The notes under the pieces: generated by a model
What the model was told of the DNA's origin: nothing
Seen by the model: the letters and a program-made list of their open reading frames with translations, nothing else
The model's database searches: none
Assembly (NCBI GenBank): GCA_964455935.1
Contig: CAYVZU010000095.1
Span: 1 to 15,407 of the forward strand
Direction of reading: 5' to 3'
From: CAYVZU01 sp964455935
GTDB lineage: Bacteria > Fibrobacterota > CAYVZU01
Length of the DNA: 15,407 nucleotides
Made by a program: the position numbers and the translations under genes
Shown: positions 7,647 through 14,231 of the stretch, one piece after another
Layout of the letters: every line of letters starts with the position of its first letter
Position numbering within the stretch: the first letter of the stretch is position 1

Positions 7647-8207
7647 ATGCTTAACATCGACTGGATCTGTCTCGCGCTGATTGTGCTTCTTGCCATTCTT
7701 GGATTCCGACGCGGTCTCATTGGCGAGTTCTTCCGAATTTTATCCTTCGCGGCCGGACTGGTGGCTGGATTTTCTTTCAGCTTGCGGTGGATCCACAAAA
7801 TCGATGTTGGCGGCGGGCTGGGCTCCAAGGTCCTTCTGGTTCTGCTTTTTCTATGTTCATTTGCGCTTGTTGCCGGCGCAGTGCTTCTCATTGGCAAGGT
7901 GGTGCGTAAGATCGTCCGTCTCACCCTTCTGGGATGGATCGACAGGCTGGGCGGGCTGACCATTGGACTTCTCAAGGGTGTTTTGATCTCCGGATTTCTG
8001 GTCTGGACCGGGACATTCATTCCCTTTCTGGATGCCGAGGCCAAGATGAAGCGCTCCAAAATCGCCCGACATTCGGTTTCCGCCTCATCCATTCTTCTGC
8101 GAACCGGCCGCAAGCTGGCCAATTCCAGGCACTTTGGCCTCGCCATTCCGGCTCGATTTCCAGGTTCCCCAAAAGAATCCAGGGTACCCGAACCCGGCAA
8201 AAATTGA
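7647..8207 (+). CDS. cvpA: CvpA family inner-membrane protein
   Basis: A 186-residue integral membrane protein of the CvpA (colicin V production) family, whose members sit in the inner membrane and are linked to envelope homeostasis. The family pattern is clear. Asp5 lies near the start of the first membrane segment (about 4-20), followed by G-F-R-R-G-L-I-G-E-F (19-28). There are further membrane segments at about 30-46, 60-82 and 103-125, and the G-W-I-D-R-L-G-G signature (96-103) stands before the last segment with G-L-L-K-G. The tail after residue 130 is polar and rich in basic and Ser residues, as expected for a cytoplasmic end. AGGA at 7632-7635 is the probable ribosome site. The stop codon overlaps the -35 box of a candidate promoter for the downstream M23 gene, so the two genes may be partly uncoupled. 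Confidence 0.87.
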   Translation: MLNIDWICLALIVLLAILGFRRGLIGEFFRILSFAAGLVAGFSFSLRWIHKIDVGGGLGSKVLLVLLFLCSFALVAGAVLLIGKVVRKIVRLTLLGWIDRLGGLTIGLLKGVLISGFLVWTGTFIPFLDAEAKMKRSKIARHSVSASSILLRTGRKLANSRHFGLAIPARFPGSPKESRVPEPGKN

Positions 8208-8232
8208 CAATTTTCGAATTCGAATCTACTGT
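8204..8232 (+). promoter_or_regulatory. Candidate sigma-70 promoter for the M23 gene
   Basis: A perfect TTGACA (8204-8209) is followed after 17 bases by TACTGT (8227-8232), which matches the -10 consensus at the first, second and last positions. It begins inside the stop codon region of cvpA and predicts a leader of about 65 bases for the M23 gene. The spacer contains the palindrome TTCGAATTCGAA. Confidence 0.5.
8213..8224. promoter_or_regulatory. 12-base palindrome inside the promoter spacer
   Basis: TTCGAATTCGAA lies exactly between the proposed -35 and -10 boxes, a usual place for a repressor operator. It shares GAATTCGAAT with the palindrome between the two STAS genes. No bound regulator can be named. 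Confidence 0.4.
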
Positions 8233-8241
8233 TAGTAAAGG

Positions 8242-8258
8242 GCCTGTTTCGGACAGGC
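8242..8258 (+). repeat. Leader hairpin 1, CCTGT/ACAGG arms
   Basis: GCCTGT (8242-8247) pairs with ACAGGC (8253-8258) around the loop TTCGG. It would lie about 3-20 bases from the predicted transcript start. Its arms contain the same CCTGT and ACAGG as the hairpin over the M23 ribosome site. Confidence 0.5.
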
Positions 8259-8280
8259 GGGTGGAATTACGCACTCAGAA

Positions 8281-8296
8281 TCCTGTTAAAACAGGA
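8281..8296 (+). promoter_or_regulatory. Leader hairpin 2 over the M23 ribosome site
   Basis: TCCTGTT (8281-8287) and AACAGGA (8290-8296) form an almost perfect palindrome with two central A bases. The right arm holds AGGA (8293-8296), ten bases before ATG 8307, the only plausible ribosome-binding bases. As RNA the two-base centre is tight, so a 5-6 pair stem with a 4-6 base loop is more realistic. As DNA it could be an operator. Confidence 0.5.
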
Positions 8297-8306
8297 ACGA
8301 ACCGGC

Positions 8307-9191
8307 ATGAAGCGCTGCTTTTCCTACAATATCCTTGTTGCGAGCCGGAGGCCTGAAACCGGCATTGTTGGCATTCGTTTCCACGTGAGCCTGGCCATCG
8401 GCCTTTGCTTCTTTGCCATTGCGTCCGTTGCGGGTACCTGGAAAACGTTGGAGATGTGGTTCGAGTGCCTGTATTATCAGGGACTCCAGGTGGCAGAGAC
8501 AAGCCGGAACAAAAGCGTGCGGGAGGACCTTGAGGCTGTCCAACGGGTTGTTGACAGGCTTCAGGCCAAAACGCTGGAATGGTTTGCCTACGACGATCGC
8601 GTTCGCCTCGTTTTCGACCTGAAAGCCGTTGCGCAGGAAGAACGCATGCTGGGTGTGGGCGGCTCATCCGGACCCGGGCCCATCGACGAGCAGTTCGATC
8701 TTCTATGCCGGCGCTCCGAGTATCAGGCATTCCAGTTCCGCTCGGTGCGGGAAGCCTTGCGCTCCAAAGTGCGGCAGTGGGGGTATACGCCTACGGTTTG
8801 GCCCTGCGCCGGCCGGGTTACCTCGGACTACGGTTTTCGTATTCACCCGGTGGCCGGCTACGGAAGCATTCATGAAGGCACGGATATTGCCGCGCCTTCG
8901 GGAACTTCGGTGCGGGCGACTGCCGGCGGAATTGTTGAAAAATGCGAGCGCGCGGGTCATTACGGAAATCTGATCGTCATCCGCCATGGAGAAGATTTGC
9001 GGACCTACTACGGCCATTTGCGCCGCATTCTGGTGCGCGAAGGCCAGGCGGTGAAACGAAATGAGGTCGTGGGCCATGTTGGCCAGACCGGCATGGCAAC
9101 AGGACCTCATCTTCACTATGAAGTCCGCCGCGGCAAGACTCCGCAAAACCCGGATTCCTATCTGCTGCCCACCGCCTATGTGGTCGATTAG
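8307..9191 (+). CDS. Membrane-anchored M23 family metallopeptidase
   Basis: A 294-residue envelope peptidase of the M23 (lysostaphin/LytM) family, expected to cut peptidoglycan cross-bridges or to activate other hydrolases. Residues about 24-43 form a membrane anchor or uncleaved signal. A helical, charged segment follows (about 55-115) ending in L-G-V-G-G, the usual linker in this architecture. The peptidase domain covers about 165-290 and keeps all zinc and catalytic residues: H189-x-x-x-D193, H237 in Y-Y-G-H-L, and H268-L-H270 in G-P-H-L-H-Y. Because the full H/D/H-x-H set is present, an active zinc enzyme is likely rather than a degenerate LytM activator. It follows cvpA by 99 bases and has its own candidate promoter and a structured leader. 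A flanking role in cell-wall remodelling fits the neighbouring membrane genes. Confidence 0.92.
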   Translation: MKRCFSYNILVASRRPETGIVGIRFHVSLAIGLCFFAIASVAGTWKTLEMWFECLYYQGLQVAETSRNKSVREDLEAVQRVVDRLQAKTLEWFAYDDRVRLVFDLKAVAQEERMLGVGGSSGPGPIDEQFDLLCRRSEYQAFQFRSVREALRSKVRQWGYTPTVWPCAGRVTSDYGFRIHPVAGYGSIHEGTDIAAPSGTSVRATAGGIVEKCERAGHYGNLIVIRHGEDLRTYYGHLRRILVREGQAVKRNEVVGHVGQTGMATGPHLHYEVRRGKTPQNPDSYLLPTAYVVD

Positions 9192-9269
9192 CGGGCTTTC
9201 ATTCGCGTCCGACCAACCTGTTCCGCTCATGCCTTGCCGTCGTACCACGGGGAGGCTATTTTTGTCCTT

Positions 9270-9674
9270 ATGGCCGCTCTGCATAGCCTGGATGTTCGGA
9301 CCCGGGAAAGGGCTCAGTTCGTCGACATTACCGCCTTGGTGCAGGAAGCGGTTTCCCGGTCCGGCATTGCTTCGGGCCTGTGCGTTGTTTATAGTCCGCA
9401 TACAACAGCGGGAATCACCTTAAACGAGAATGCCGACCCGGATGTCCAATCCGATATTCTCGGGCACTTGGGCAAAGTCGTTCCGGCGAGCGCCGGTTTT
9501 GCGCACGCGGAAGGCAACTCCGATTCCCATATCAAGGCGGCCATAATGGGGCTCTCCCAGACCGTTCTCGTTGAGGGCGGCCGTCTGGTTCTTGGCACAT
9601 GGCAGGCAATCTATTTTTGCGAATTCGATGGACCGCGAAACAGGAAGGTTCATGTTAAAATCGTGGCCGGCTAA
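9270..9674 (+). CDS. yjbQ: YjbQ/UPF0047 family protein
   Basis: A 134-residue protein of the YjbQ (UPF0047) family. Members form small multimers with a conserved metal/phosphate-type pocket; some show thiamine-phosphate synthase activity in vitro, but the physiological role is not settled. The signature residues are all visible: S-P-H-T-T-A-G-I-T (42-50), N-E-N-A-D-P-D-V (52-59), H-A-E-G-N-S-D-S-H (79-87), G-R-L-V-L-G-T-W-Q (104-112) and E-F-D-G-P-R (118-123). The start is uncertain. ATG 9270 gives the family length, but the GGGGAGG at 9249-9255 is 14 bases away; an upstream in-frame ATG at 9234 lacks a ribosome site. The gene lies 78 bases after the M23 gene and probably shares its transcript. 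Confidence 0.9.
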   Translation: MAALHSLDVRTRERAQFVDITALVQEAVSRSGIASGLCVVYSPHTTAGITLNENADPDVQSDILGHLGKVVPASAGFAHAEGNSDSHIKAAIMGLSQTVLVEGGRLVLGTWQAIYFCEFDGPRNRKVHVKIVAG

Positions 9675-9734
9675 GAAAATTCGGGCGCGACCGACCGGCA
9701 CGCCTCAAATCACCAACGGCCTGCGTCGGGGCAT

Positions 9735-9810
9735 TCGGCCATCCTTTCGACCCAAGGGAGAAATCTTGCCTGGAACGATTTCTTGTCGCGAAGCTCCTCG
9801 AAATGTCATC
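9735..9810. repeat. REP-like intergenic repeat before the PorV-like gene
   Basis: This stretch has nested inverted repeats. TTTCGA (9745-9750) matches TCGAAA (9798-9803), and inside them AGAAATC (9759-9765) matches GATTTCT (9777-9783) around an 11-base loop. If read as protein in the PorV-like frame, it gives the low-information string S-F-R-P-K-G-E-I-L. I recall that string from wrongly translated interspersed repeats in many bacterial genomes. Only one copy is in the window, so repeat status is inferred. Confidence 0.5.
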
Positions 9811-9831
9811 GCGGCAAAGGCCGGCGGGCCC

Positions 9832-10884
9832 GTGGGACGCCCCGCAACCAGCGCCTGGGTGCTGATCTTCCTTCTGTTCTTGGCGATGACAGTCCCGGCC
9901 CAGGAAGATGTTCGCTATGCCCTGGAAATGAACCGGCTTGGGGCGGGTGTGCGCGCCAAGGGAATGGGAAATGCATTTGTTGCCGCGGACCCCGAAGCGA
10001 CCCATCTCTATTGGAACTGCGCCGGCATTGGCGCGCTCACGAACCGGGAGCTGTATTTCTCCCACCAGGAACTCTATGGAGGCCTGTCATCGCATACCCA
10101 GGGGATTGCCGTGATACCACTCCCCTCGGCCGTGGGTATTGGAATCGGCTATGCGCGCTTCCAAGACACCGGAAACCACGAACGTTATGGGGAAGCGCAG
10201 GGAACCCTAAACGACCGCCTTACAAAACCGGACATGCGCGGCGACGGTACTCCAATCGGCTATGGCGGCAATGTCCAGGACGAGTTGATCGTGGGTACCG
10301 CGAAACAATACAGCATCGATCTGCCGAGGGTGGCTTTTTATTCAATCCCCGCGCCGCTCAATATTGGCGCCGGGGCTTCATTTAAGTTTTACCGCAATAC
10401 CTTTCTGCTCCAAGACAATCGCGAACCGGCCCGAACCATGATGGGTCTCAATGCCAACATGGACCTGGGGATGCGCGTCCAGTTGGGATTGATGACGGAC
10501 CCCAAGACCCGTGCCATCGAACGGTCGGTTTCCGTCGGCGGGGTGATTCAGGATGCGCTGGAAACGCAGGTTGATTATGGGACCGGATATGAAGAAACAA
10601 CACAACGGGTTTACCGGGCTGGGTTCTCTTTTTTGGAACGCGCCGATTGGATTCGGGGCCATCTCCTGGTGAGCGTCGAGATTGACGAGCAATACGAGAA
10701 AACAGACTATTTTGGGGTCGAATATTCTTACCGGGAAATGCTGGCGCTTCGGGCCGGACTCGATGACCGGAACCCGTCAATCGGCGCCAGCCTTACCCAC
10801 CGCTACTTCCGTTTCGACTATGCCTACAGCTTTCACCCTCTGGCCGCCACGCCGCTCCAAATGGGATTGCGAATCGCGTTCTGA
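9832..10884 (+). CDS. PorV/PorQ-like outer-membrane beta-barrel protein
   Basis: An exported protein of 350 residues that resembles the PorV/PorQ (FadL-like, UPF0164) outer-membrane family. After the signal peptide comes the family hallmark: G-A-G-V-R-A-K-G-M-G-N-A-F-V-A (about 38-52), then A-D-P-E-A-T and L-Y-W-N-C-A-G (59-65). The rest alternates in beta-barrel style and ends with R-I-A-F, a terminal Phe as in many outer-membrane barrels. GTG 9832 is preferred because it puts a textbook signal peptide (hydrophobic 9-19, cleavage near A23-Q24) at the N-terminus. The same frame is open further upstream, including ATG 9652 with AGGAAGG just before it. That version would carry an improbable 60-residue preface running through a REP-like element and overlapping yjbQ. 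In Bacteroidetes PorV shuttles type IX secretion cargo; no T9SS genes are seen here, so transport or lipid uptake is equally possible. Confidence 0.8.
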   Translation: MGRPATSAWVLIFLLFLAMTVPAQEDVRYALEMNRLGAGVRAKGMGNAFVAADPEATHLYWNCAGIGALTNRELYFSHQELYGGLSSHTQGIAVIPLPSAVGIGIGYARFQDTGNHERYGEAQGTLNDRLTKPDMRGDGTPIGYGGNVQDELIVGTAKQYSIDLPRVAFYSIPAPLNIGAGASFKFYRNTFLLQDNREPARTMMGLNANMDLGMRVQLGLMTDPKTRAIERSVSVGGVIQDALETQVDYGTGYEETTQRVYRAGFSFLERADWIRGHLLVSVEIDEQYEKTDYFGVEYSYREMLALRAGLDDRNPSIGASLTHRYFRFDYAYSFHPLAATPLQMGLRIAF

Positions 10885-10903
10885 CGAAAGTTTTTCTTCA
10901 TCG

Positions 10904-10933
10904 GGATGGCTCAAGCAACGGCATCCATTTTTT
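10904..10933 (+). terminator. Probable intrinsic terminator after the PorV-like gene
   Basis: GGATG (10904-10908) pairs with CATCC (10922-10926) across a 13-base loop and is followed by A and six T (10928-10933). The stem is short, so termination may be partial. It lies 20 bases after the stop and separates the envelope genes from the Kor operon. Confidence 0.5.
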
Positions 10934-10965
10934 CCCACCCTGGTTTTCTTGTAGGACAACCCCAA

Positions 10966-10995
10966 GCCACATGCGTATTTTGTGGGTGGCCGCAT
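10966..10995 (+). promoter_or_regulatory. Interlocked inverted repeats in the leader of the diiron/Kor operon
   Basis: GCCAC (10966-10970) is complementary to GTGGC (10986-10990), and the adjoining ATGCG (10971-10975) to CGCAT (10991-10995). The two pairings interlock, so an RNA could form either one or, less likely sterically, both as a pseudoknot. The element ends 21 bases before the AAGGAG that serves the ferritin-like gene. It may be chance. Confidence 0.25.
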
Positions 10996-11027
10996 CGGAG
11001 TTCCAAGAGTGAATAGAAGGAGATCCT

Positions 11028-11501
11028 ATGGACATTTTCGCGTACGCCAAGAAGATGGAAAAAGACGGTGAGCAGTATTATCGCAGCTTGGCCAAAACCA
11101 GCACCGACCCGGGTCTGTCCGCCGTGCTCAACGAGCTGGCCGATGCCGAGGTTAAGCATTTTCATATCCTGGAGCAAATGGAAAAATTGAGCGGTTCGCT
11201 GGCACCAACGGAAATCCTGAAGAACGCGAAAAATATTTTCTCCAGCATGAAGGTCCGGGCCGGCTTTGGCCCCGGCGAAATTGAGGCATACAGAAAAGCC
11301 CTTGCGATCGAAAAATCCAGCGAAGATTTCTACGAGCAAAAAGCCGCGGAATCGTCGAACCCGCAGCAGGCCGCTCTCTTCAAGCAGATTGCCGGCGAAG
11401 AACGCAAACACTACTTTCTCATAGACAACATGATCGAGTTTATGAACCGGCCCAATCAATGGCTGGAAAACGCGGAATGGAATCATCTGGACGAATACTA
11501 A
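11028..11501 (+). CDS. Ferritin-like/rubrerythrin-type diiron protein
   Basis: A 157-residue four-helix protein of the rubrerythrin/ferritin-like superfamily. It probably binds a diiron site and acts as a peroxide or oxygen scavenger or electron-transfer protein in the cytoplasm. Two internal halves each carry the ligand pattern: E11 in K-M-E-K-D-G with E41-x-x-H44, and E95 in A-I-E-K-S-S with E125-x-x-H128 (in E-E-R-K-H). There is no C-terminal rubredoxin domain (no C-x-x-C), so it needs an external electron partner. ATG 11028 follows AAGGAG (11017-11022) with a spacing of five. Its stop is one base before the start of the KorA-type gene, so the two are surely co-transcribed. A protective or redox role for the oxygen-sensitive oxidoreductase next door is a reasonable inference. 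Confidence 0.88.
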   Translation: MDIFAYAKKMEKDGEQYYRSLAKTSTDPGLSAVLNELADAEVKHFHILEQMEKLSGSLAPTEILKNAKNIFSSMKVRAGFGPGEIEAYRKALAIEKSSEDFYEQKAAESSNPQQAALFKQIAGEERKHYFLIDNMIEFMNRPNQWLENAEWNHLDEY

Positions 11502-11502
11502 C

Positions 11503-13203
11503 ATGAACGATTTCACGGTAGTTCTTTGCGGGGAGGCGGGCCAAGGTGTCCAGAGTGTTGAACACATACTGACCAGGGTTCTCAAAGAGGCCGGTTACTC
11601 CGTTTTTGCGACAAAAGAATACATGTCACGTGTGCGCGGCGGCAGCAATTCCATTACGTTGCGCATCGCGGCCAAGCCGGTACGGGCTCCACTTGACAGG
11701 ATGGATATATGCCTTCCACTCGACAGGAAGGCCCTCGAACATCTGGCTTGGCGAATGTCACCGGAAACCCTGGTTTTGGGCGAGCGGGCCGAACTGGGGC
11801 AGGACGAAAGGATCATTGACGTACCCTACAGCAGTCTGGCCAAGGAAATCGGCGGCGCCATCTTTGCGAACACCATTGCGGCCGGCGTTATCCTAGGCCT
11901 CTTCCAGGTCGATAATACGTTCATTGAATCTTACCTGCGGTCGCGCTTCTCTTCTAAGGGTGACGCCATCATCCAGGGCAACCTTAAGGCGGTGGCCAAA
12001 GGCCGCGAAATCGTCCAGAGAAATGCCGCTCTTCAAGGACTGTGCTCGAACTGCATCGCAGACATCAAGCCCCAATCTGCCATTCGAAAGCATGTTCTAC
12101 TCAATGGGGCCGATGCCATTGGATTGGGTGCGATTGCCGGGGGCTGCAACTTCGTTTCCTCCTATCCAATGACCCCTTCCACCGGCGTGCTGACCTTTTT
12201 GGCCGAGCACGGGCCTGAATTTGGAATTGTTATTGAACAGGCGGAAGATGAAATCGCCGCCATCAACATGGTTTTGGGGGCATGGTACGCCGGGGGGCGC
12301 GGCCTGGTTACCACATCGGGCGGGGGATTCGCTCTGATGGAAGAGGGCGTAAGCCTGGCTGGAATGATCGAGAGTCCTGTTGTCATCCATTTGGCGCAAA
12401 GACCCGGGCCGGCCACGGGTTTGCCAACGAGGACGGAGCAAGCTGACTTGAATATGGCCCTCTATTCCGGTCATGGGGAGTTTCCGCGTGTGATTTTGGC
12501 GCCCGGAAACATCGAGCAAGCGTATGACCTTGCCCAGCGCGCCTTTGAAATGGCCGACCGTTTCCAGGTTCCGGTTTTTCTCCTCAGCGATCAGTATCTG
12601 GTCGATTCCTACTACGCTGTTCCGGGTCTGCCGGTGCCCTCCAGCCTGATGCGCCATGTTATCCAAACAAACCAAGACTACAAACGTTATCGGTTGCAGG
12701 GCTCCCCGGTCTCTCCCCGGGGGATTCCGGGCTGGGGCCAAGGACTCGTCTGCGTTGACAGCGATGAGCACGATGAAGAGGGGCACATCACCGAGGATCT
12801 TGGTCTGCGCAAGAGAATGGTCGAAAAGCGATTGGGTAAAGGGGATCTCCTCACCACGGAGGCGCTTGCACCGGATCTTCTGGGACCGGACAACTTCGAG
12901 ACTCTTGTCGTCTGTTGGGGCTCAACGCGCGAGACGGTTTTGGAGGCTTGCTCGGGCCTGGAAAAAATCGCGGTCCTGCATTTTCAGCAGGTTTATCCTC
13001 TTCACCCTGACACTGCCAAAATTCTGAAAAAGGCAAAGCGATTGATTGATGTGGAAAACAATGCCACGGCGCAGTTTGCCGGGATAGTCCAACTCCAGAC
13101 AGGTATTGAAATACGGGAACGCATTGTAAAATATGACGGCCTGGCTTTTAGCGTGGATGGTGTATCCAAGGAGCTGATGACATTAGGGGTGAAGCGTGCC
13201 TGA
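11503..13203 (+). CDS. korA: 2-oxoacid:ferredoxin oxidoreductase, fused gamma-alpha subunit
   Basis: A 566-residue subunit that joins the gamma domain (about 5-175) to the alpha domain of the 2-oxoacid:acceptor oxidoreductase family. Together with the beta subunit it decarboxylates a 2-oxoacid, forms the acyl-CoA and reduces ferredoxin. The gamma part shows G-E-A-G-Q-G-V (10-16) and the S-R-V-R-G-G loop (42-47). The alpha pyrimidine-binding domain starts near residue 200 with G-A-D-A-I-G-L-G-A, Y-P-M-T-P-S-T (221-227), E-Q-A-E-D-E (245-250) and T-S-G-G-G-F-A-L-M (271-279). The second alpha domain follows (about 465-560) with E-N-N-A-T-A-Q (518-524). This layout matches KorA of two-subunit enzymes; substrate (2-oxoglutarate or a branched or aromatic 2-oxoacid) cannot be read from sequence alone. 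It starts one base after the diiron gene and overlaps korB by eight bases. Confidence 0.93.
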   Translation: MNDFTVVLCGEAGQGVQSVEHILTRVLKEAGYSVFATKEYMSRVRGGSNSITLRIAAKPVRAPLDRMDICLPLDRKALEHLAWRMSPETLVLGERAELGQDERIIDVPYSSLAKEIGGAIFANTIAAGVILGLFQVDNTFIESYLRSRFSSKGDAIIQGNLKAVAKGREIVQRNAALQGLCSNCIADIKPQSAIRKHVLLNGADAIGLGAIAGGCNFVSSYPMTPSTGVLTFLAEHGPEFGIVIEQAEDEIAAINMVLGAWYAGGRGLVTTSGGGFALMEEGVSLAGMIESPVVIHLAQRPGPATGLPTRTEQADLNMALYSGHGEFPRVILAPGNIEQAYDLAQRAFEMADRFQVPVFLLSDQYLVDSYYAVPGLPVPSSLMRHVIQTNQDYKRYRLQGSPVSPRGIPGWGQGLVCVDSDEHDEEGHITEDLGLRKRMVEKRLGKGDLLTTEALAPDLLGPDNFETLVVCWGSTRETVLEACSGLEKIAVLHFQQVYPLHPDTAKILKKAKRLIDVENNATAQFAGIVQLQTGIEIRERIVKYDGLAFSVDGVSKELMTLGVKRA

Positions 13204-14062
13204 AACAATTTTCGATCTTGATACGGAAATTGCCTGGTGCCCTGGTTGCGGCGATTTCGGCATCCTGAATATTCTTAAAAATGCTCTGACCGAACTGGAC
13301 CTTTTTCCGGAGCAGATTGTTCTGGTCTCCGGGATCGGCCAGGCCGCCAAAATTCCTCAATACCTGCGCTGCAATTTTTTCAATGGGCTTCATGGCAGGG
13401 CTTTGCCTCCCGCCACGGCCATCAAGGTTGCCAATCCGGGGCTGACTATCATCGCGGAAAGCGGAGACGGAGACATGTATGGCGAAGGCGGAAATCATTT
13501 TGTCCATACAATCCGGCGGAATCCCAATATCACAAATATTGTCCATAACAACATGGTTTATGGTCTGACCAAAGGCCAGGCTTCTCCCACAACCAGCCGG
13601 GGTTTCAAAACACCTGTGCAGACCGCGGGGGTCTATTCCGAGCCCTTCAATCCACTTGCCGTGGCGATCGCTCTTAACGCCTCCTTTGTGGCCCGCGCCT
13701 TTGTGGGAAATGCAGACCACACGAAAGAGATCATCAAAAAGGCCATTCTTCACAAAGGCTACGCCTTGGTCGATCTGTTTCAGCCCTGCGTGACCTTTAA
13801 TAAAATCAACACCTATGCCTGGTTTCGCGAGAACACCTATCTGCTCGATGCTTCGCACAACCCGCATGACCGGCAGATGGCAATGTCCAAAGCATTCGAA
13901 ACCCAGCGCCTGCCGTTGGGCGTGTTCTACGTCAATGAACAGCCCACCTTCGAGGAGAACACGGGTGCATATGCTCAGTCCGCCGATCCCCTTTGGAAGC
14001 GGGAACCCGCATTTGATAAACTAGGAGGGTTGATCGATTCTTTCCGAAACTCCGGTTTGTAG
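13196..14062 (+). CDS. korB: 2-oxoacid:ferredoxin oxidoreductase, beta subunit
   Basis: A 288-residue subunit that binds thiamine diphosphate and, in the family, a [4Fe-4S] cluster. GTG 13196 lies inside the end of korA, with AGGGG (13185-13189) six bases before it, so translation is probably coupled. C15-P-G-C18-G is the cluster/N-terminal motif. G-D-G-D (90-93), G-G-N-H, N118-N119 and Y-G-L-T-K-G-Q (122-128) form the cofactor site. C198 in F-Q-P-C-V-T is the expected late cluster Cys. The motif that usually reads G-I-G-C-S reads G-I-G-Q-A-A-K (46-52), so the third usual cluster Cys is Gln49; the nearby C59 might substitute. No separate ferredoxin-like delta subunit is encoded in the window. 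Length and order agree with KorB of two-subunit enzymes. Confidence 0.93.
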   Translation: MPETIFDLDTEIAWCPGCGDFGILNILKNALTELDLFPEQIVLVSGIGQAAKIPQYLRCNFFNGLHGRALPPATAIKVANPGLTIIAESGDGDMYGEGGNHFVHTIRRNPNITNIVHNNMVYGLTKGQASPTTSRGFKTPVQTAGVYSEPFNPLAVAIALNASFVARAFVGNADHTKEIIKKAILHKGYALVDLFQPCVTFNKINTYAWFRENTYLLDASHNPHDRQMAMSKAFETQRLPLGVFYVNEQPTFEENTGAYAQSADPLWKREPAFDKLGGLIDSFRNSGL

Positions 14063-14231
14063 TCACCTTTCGCTGGTTTGATTCCAGTCTGGCAATTAAT
14101 TTTACAGTTGTGGATATTCGACTCGGCCTATTTCTCCTGCTGGCCTTTGCGCGCCTAGCCCATCTTCCGCAGTTGGCGGTGGAAAATTGCGATTTTGATT
14201 TGATTTTGCATTTTTGGCCCTGATTTCTTCA

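Noticed and set aside
7640..8200. Long minus-strand frame opposite cvpA.
   Set aside because: Arg-, Pro- and Ser-rich shadow of a clear membrane-protein gene; no family features.
12097..12786. 229-codon minus-strand frame inside korA.
   Set aside because: Antisense to conserved alpha-subunit motifs; low-information composition.
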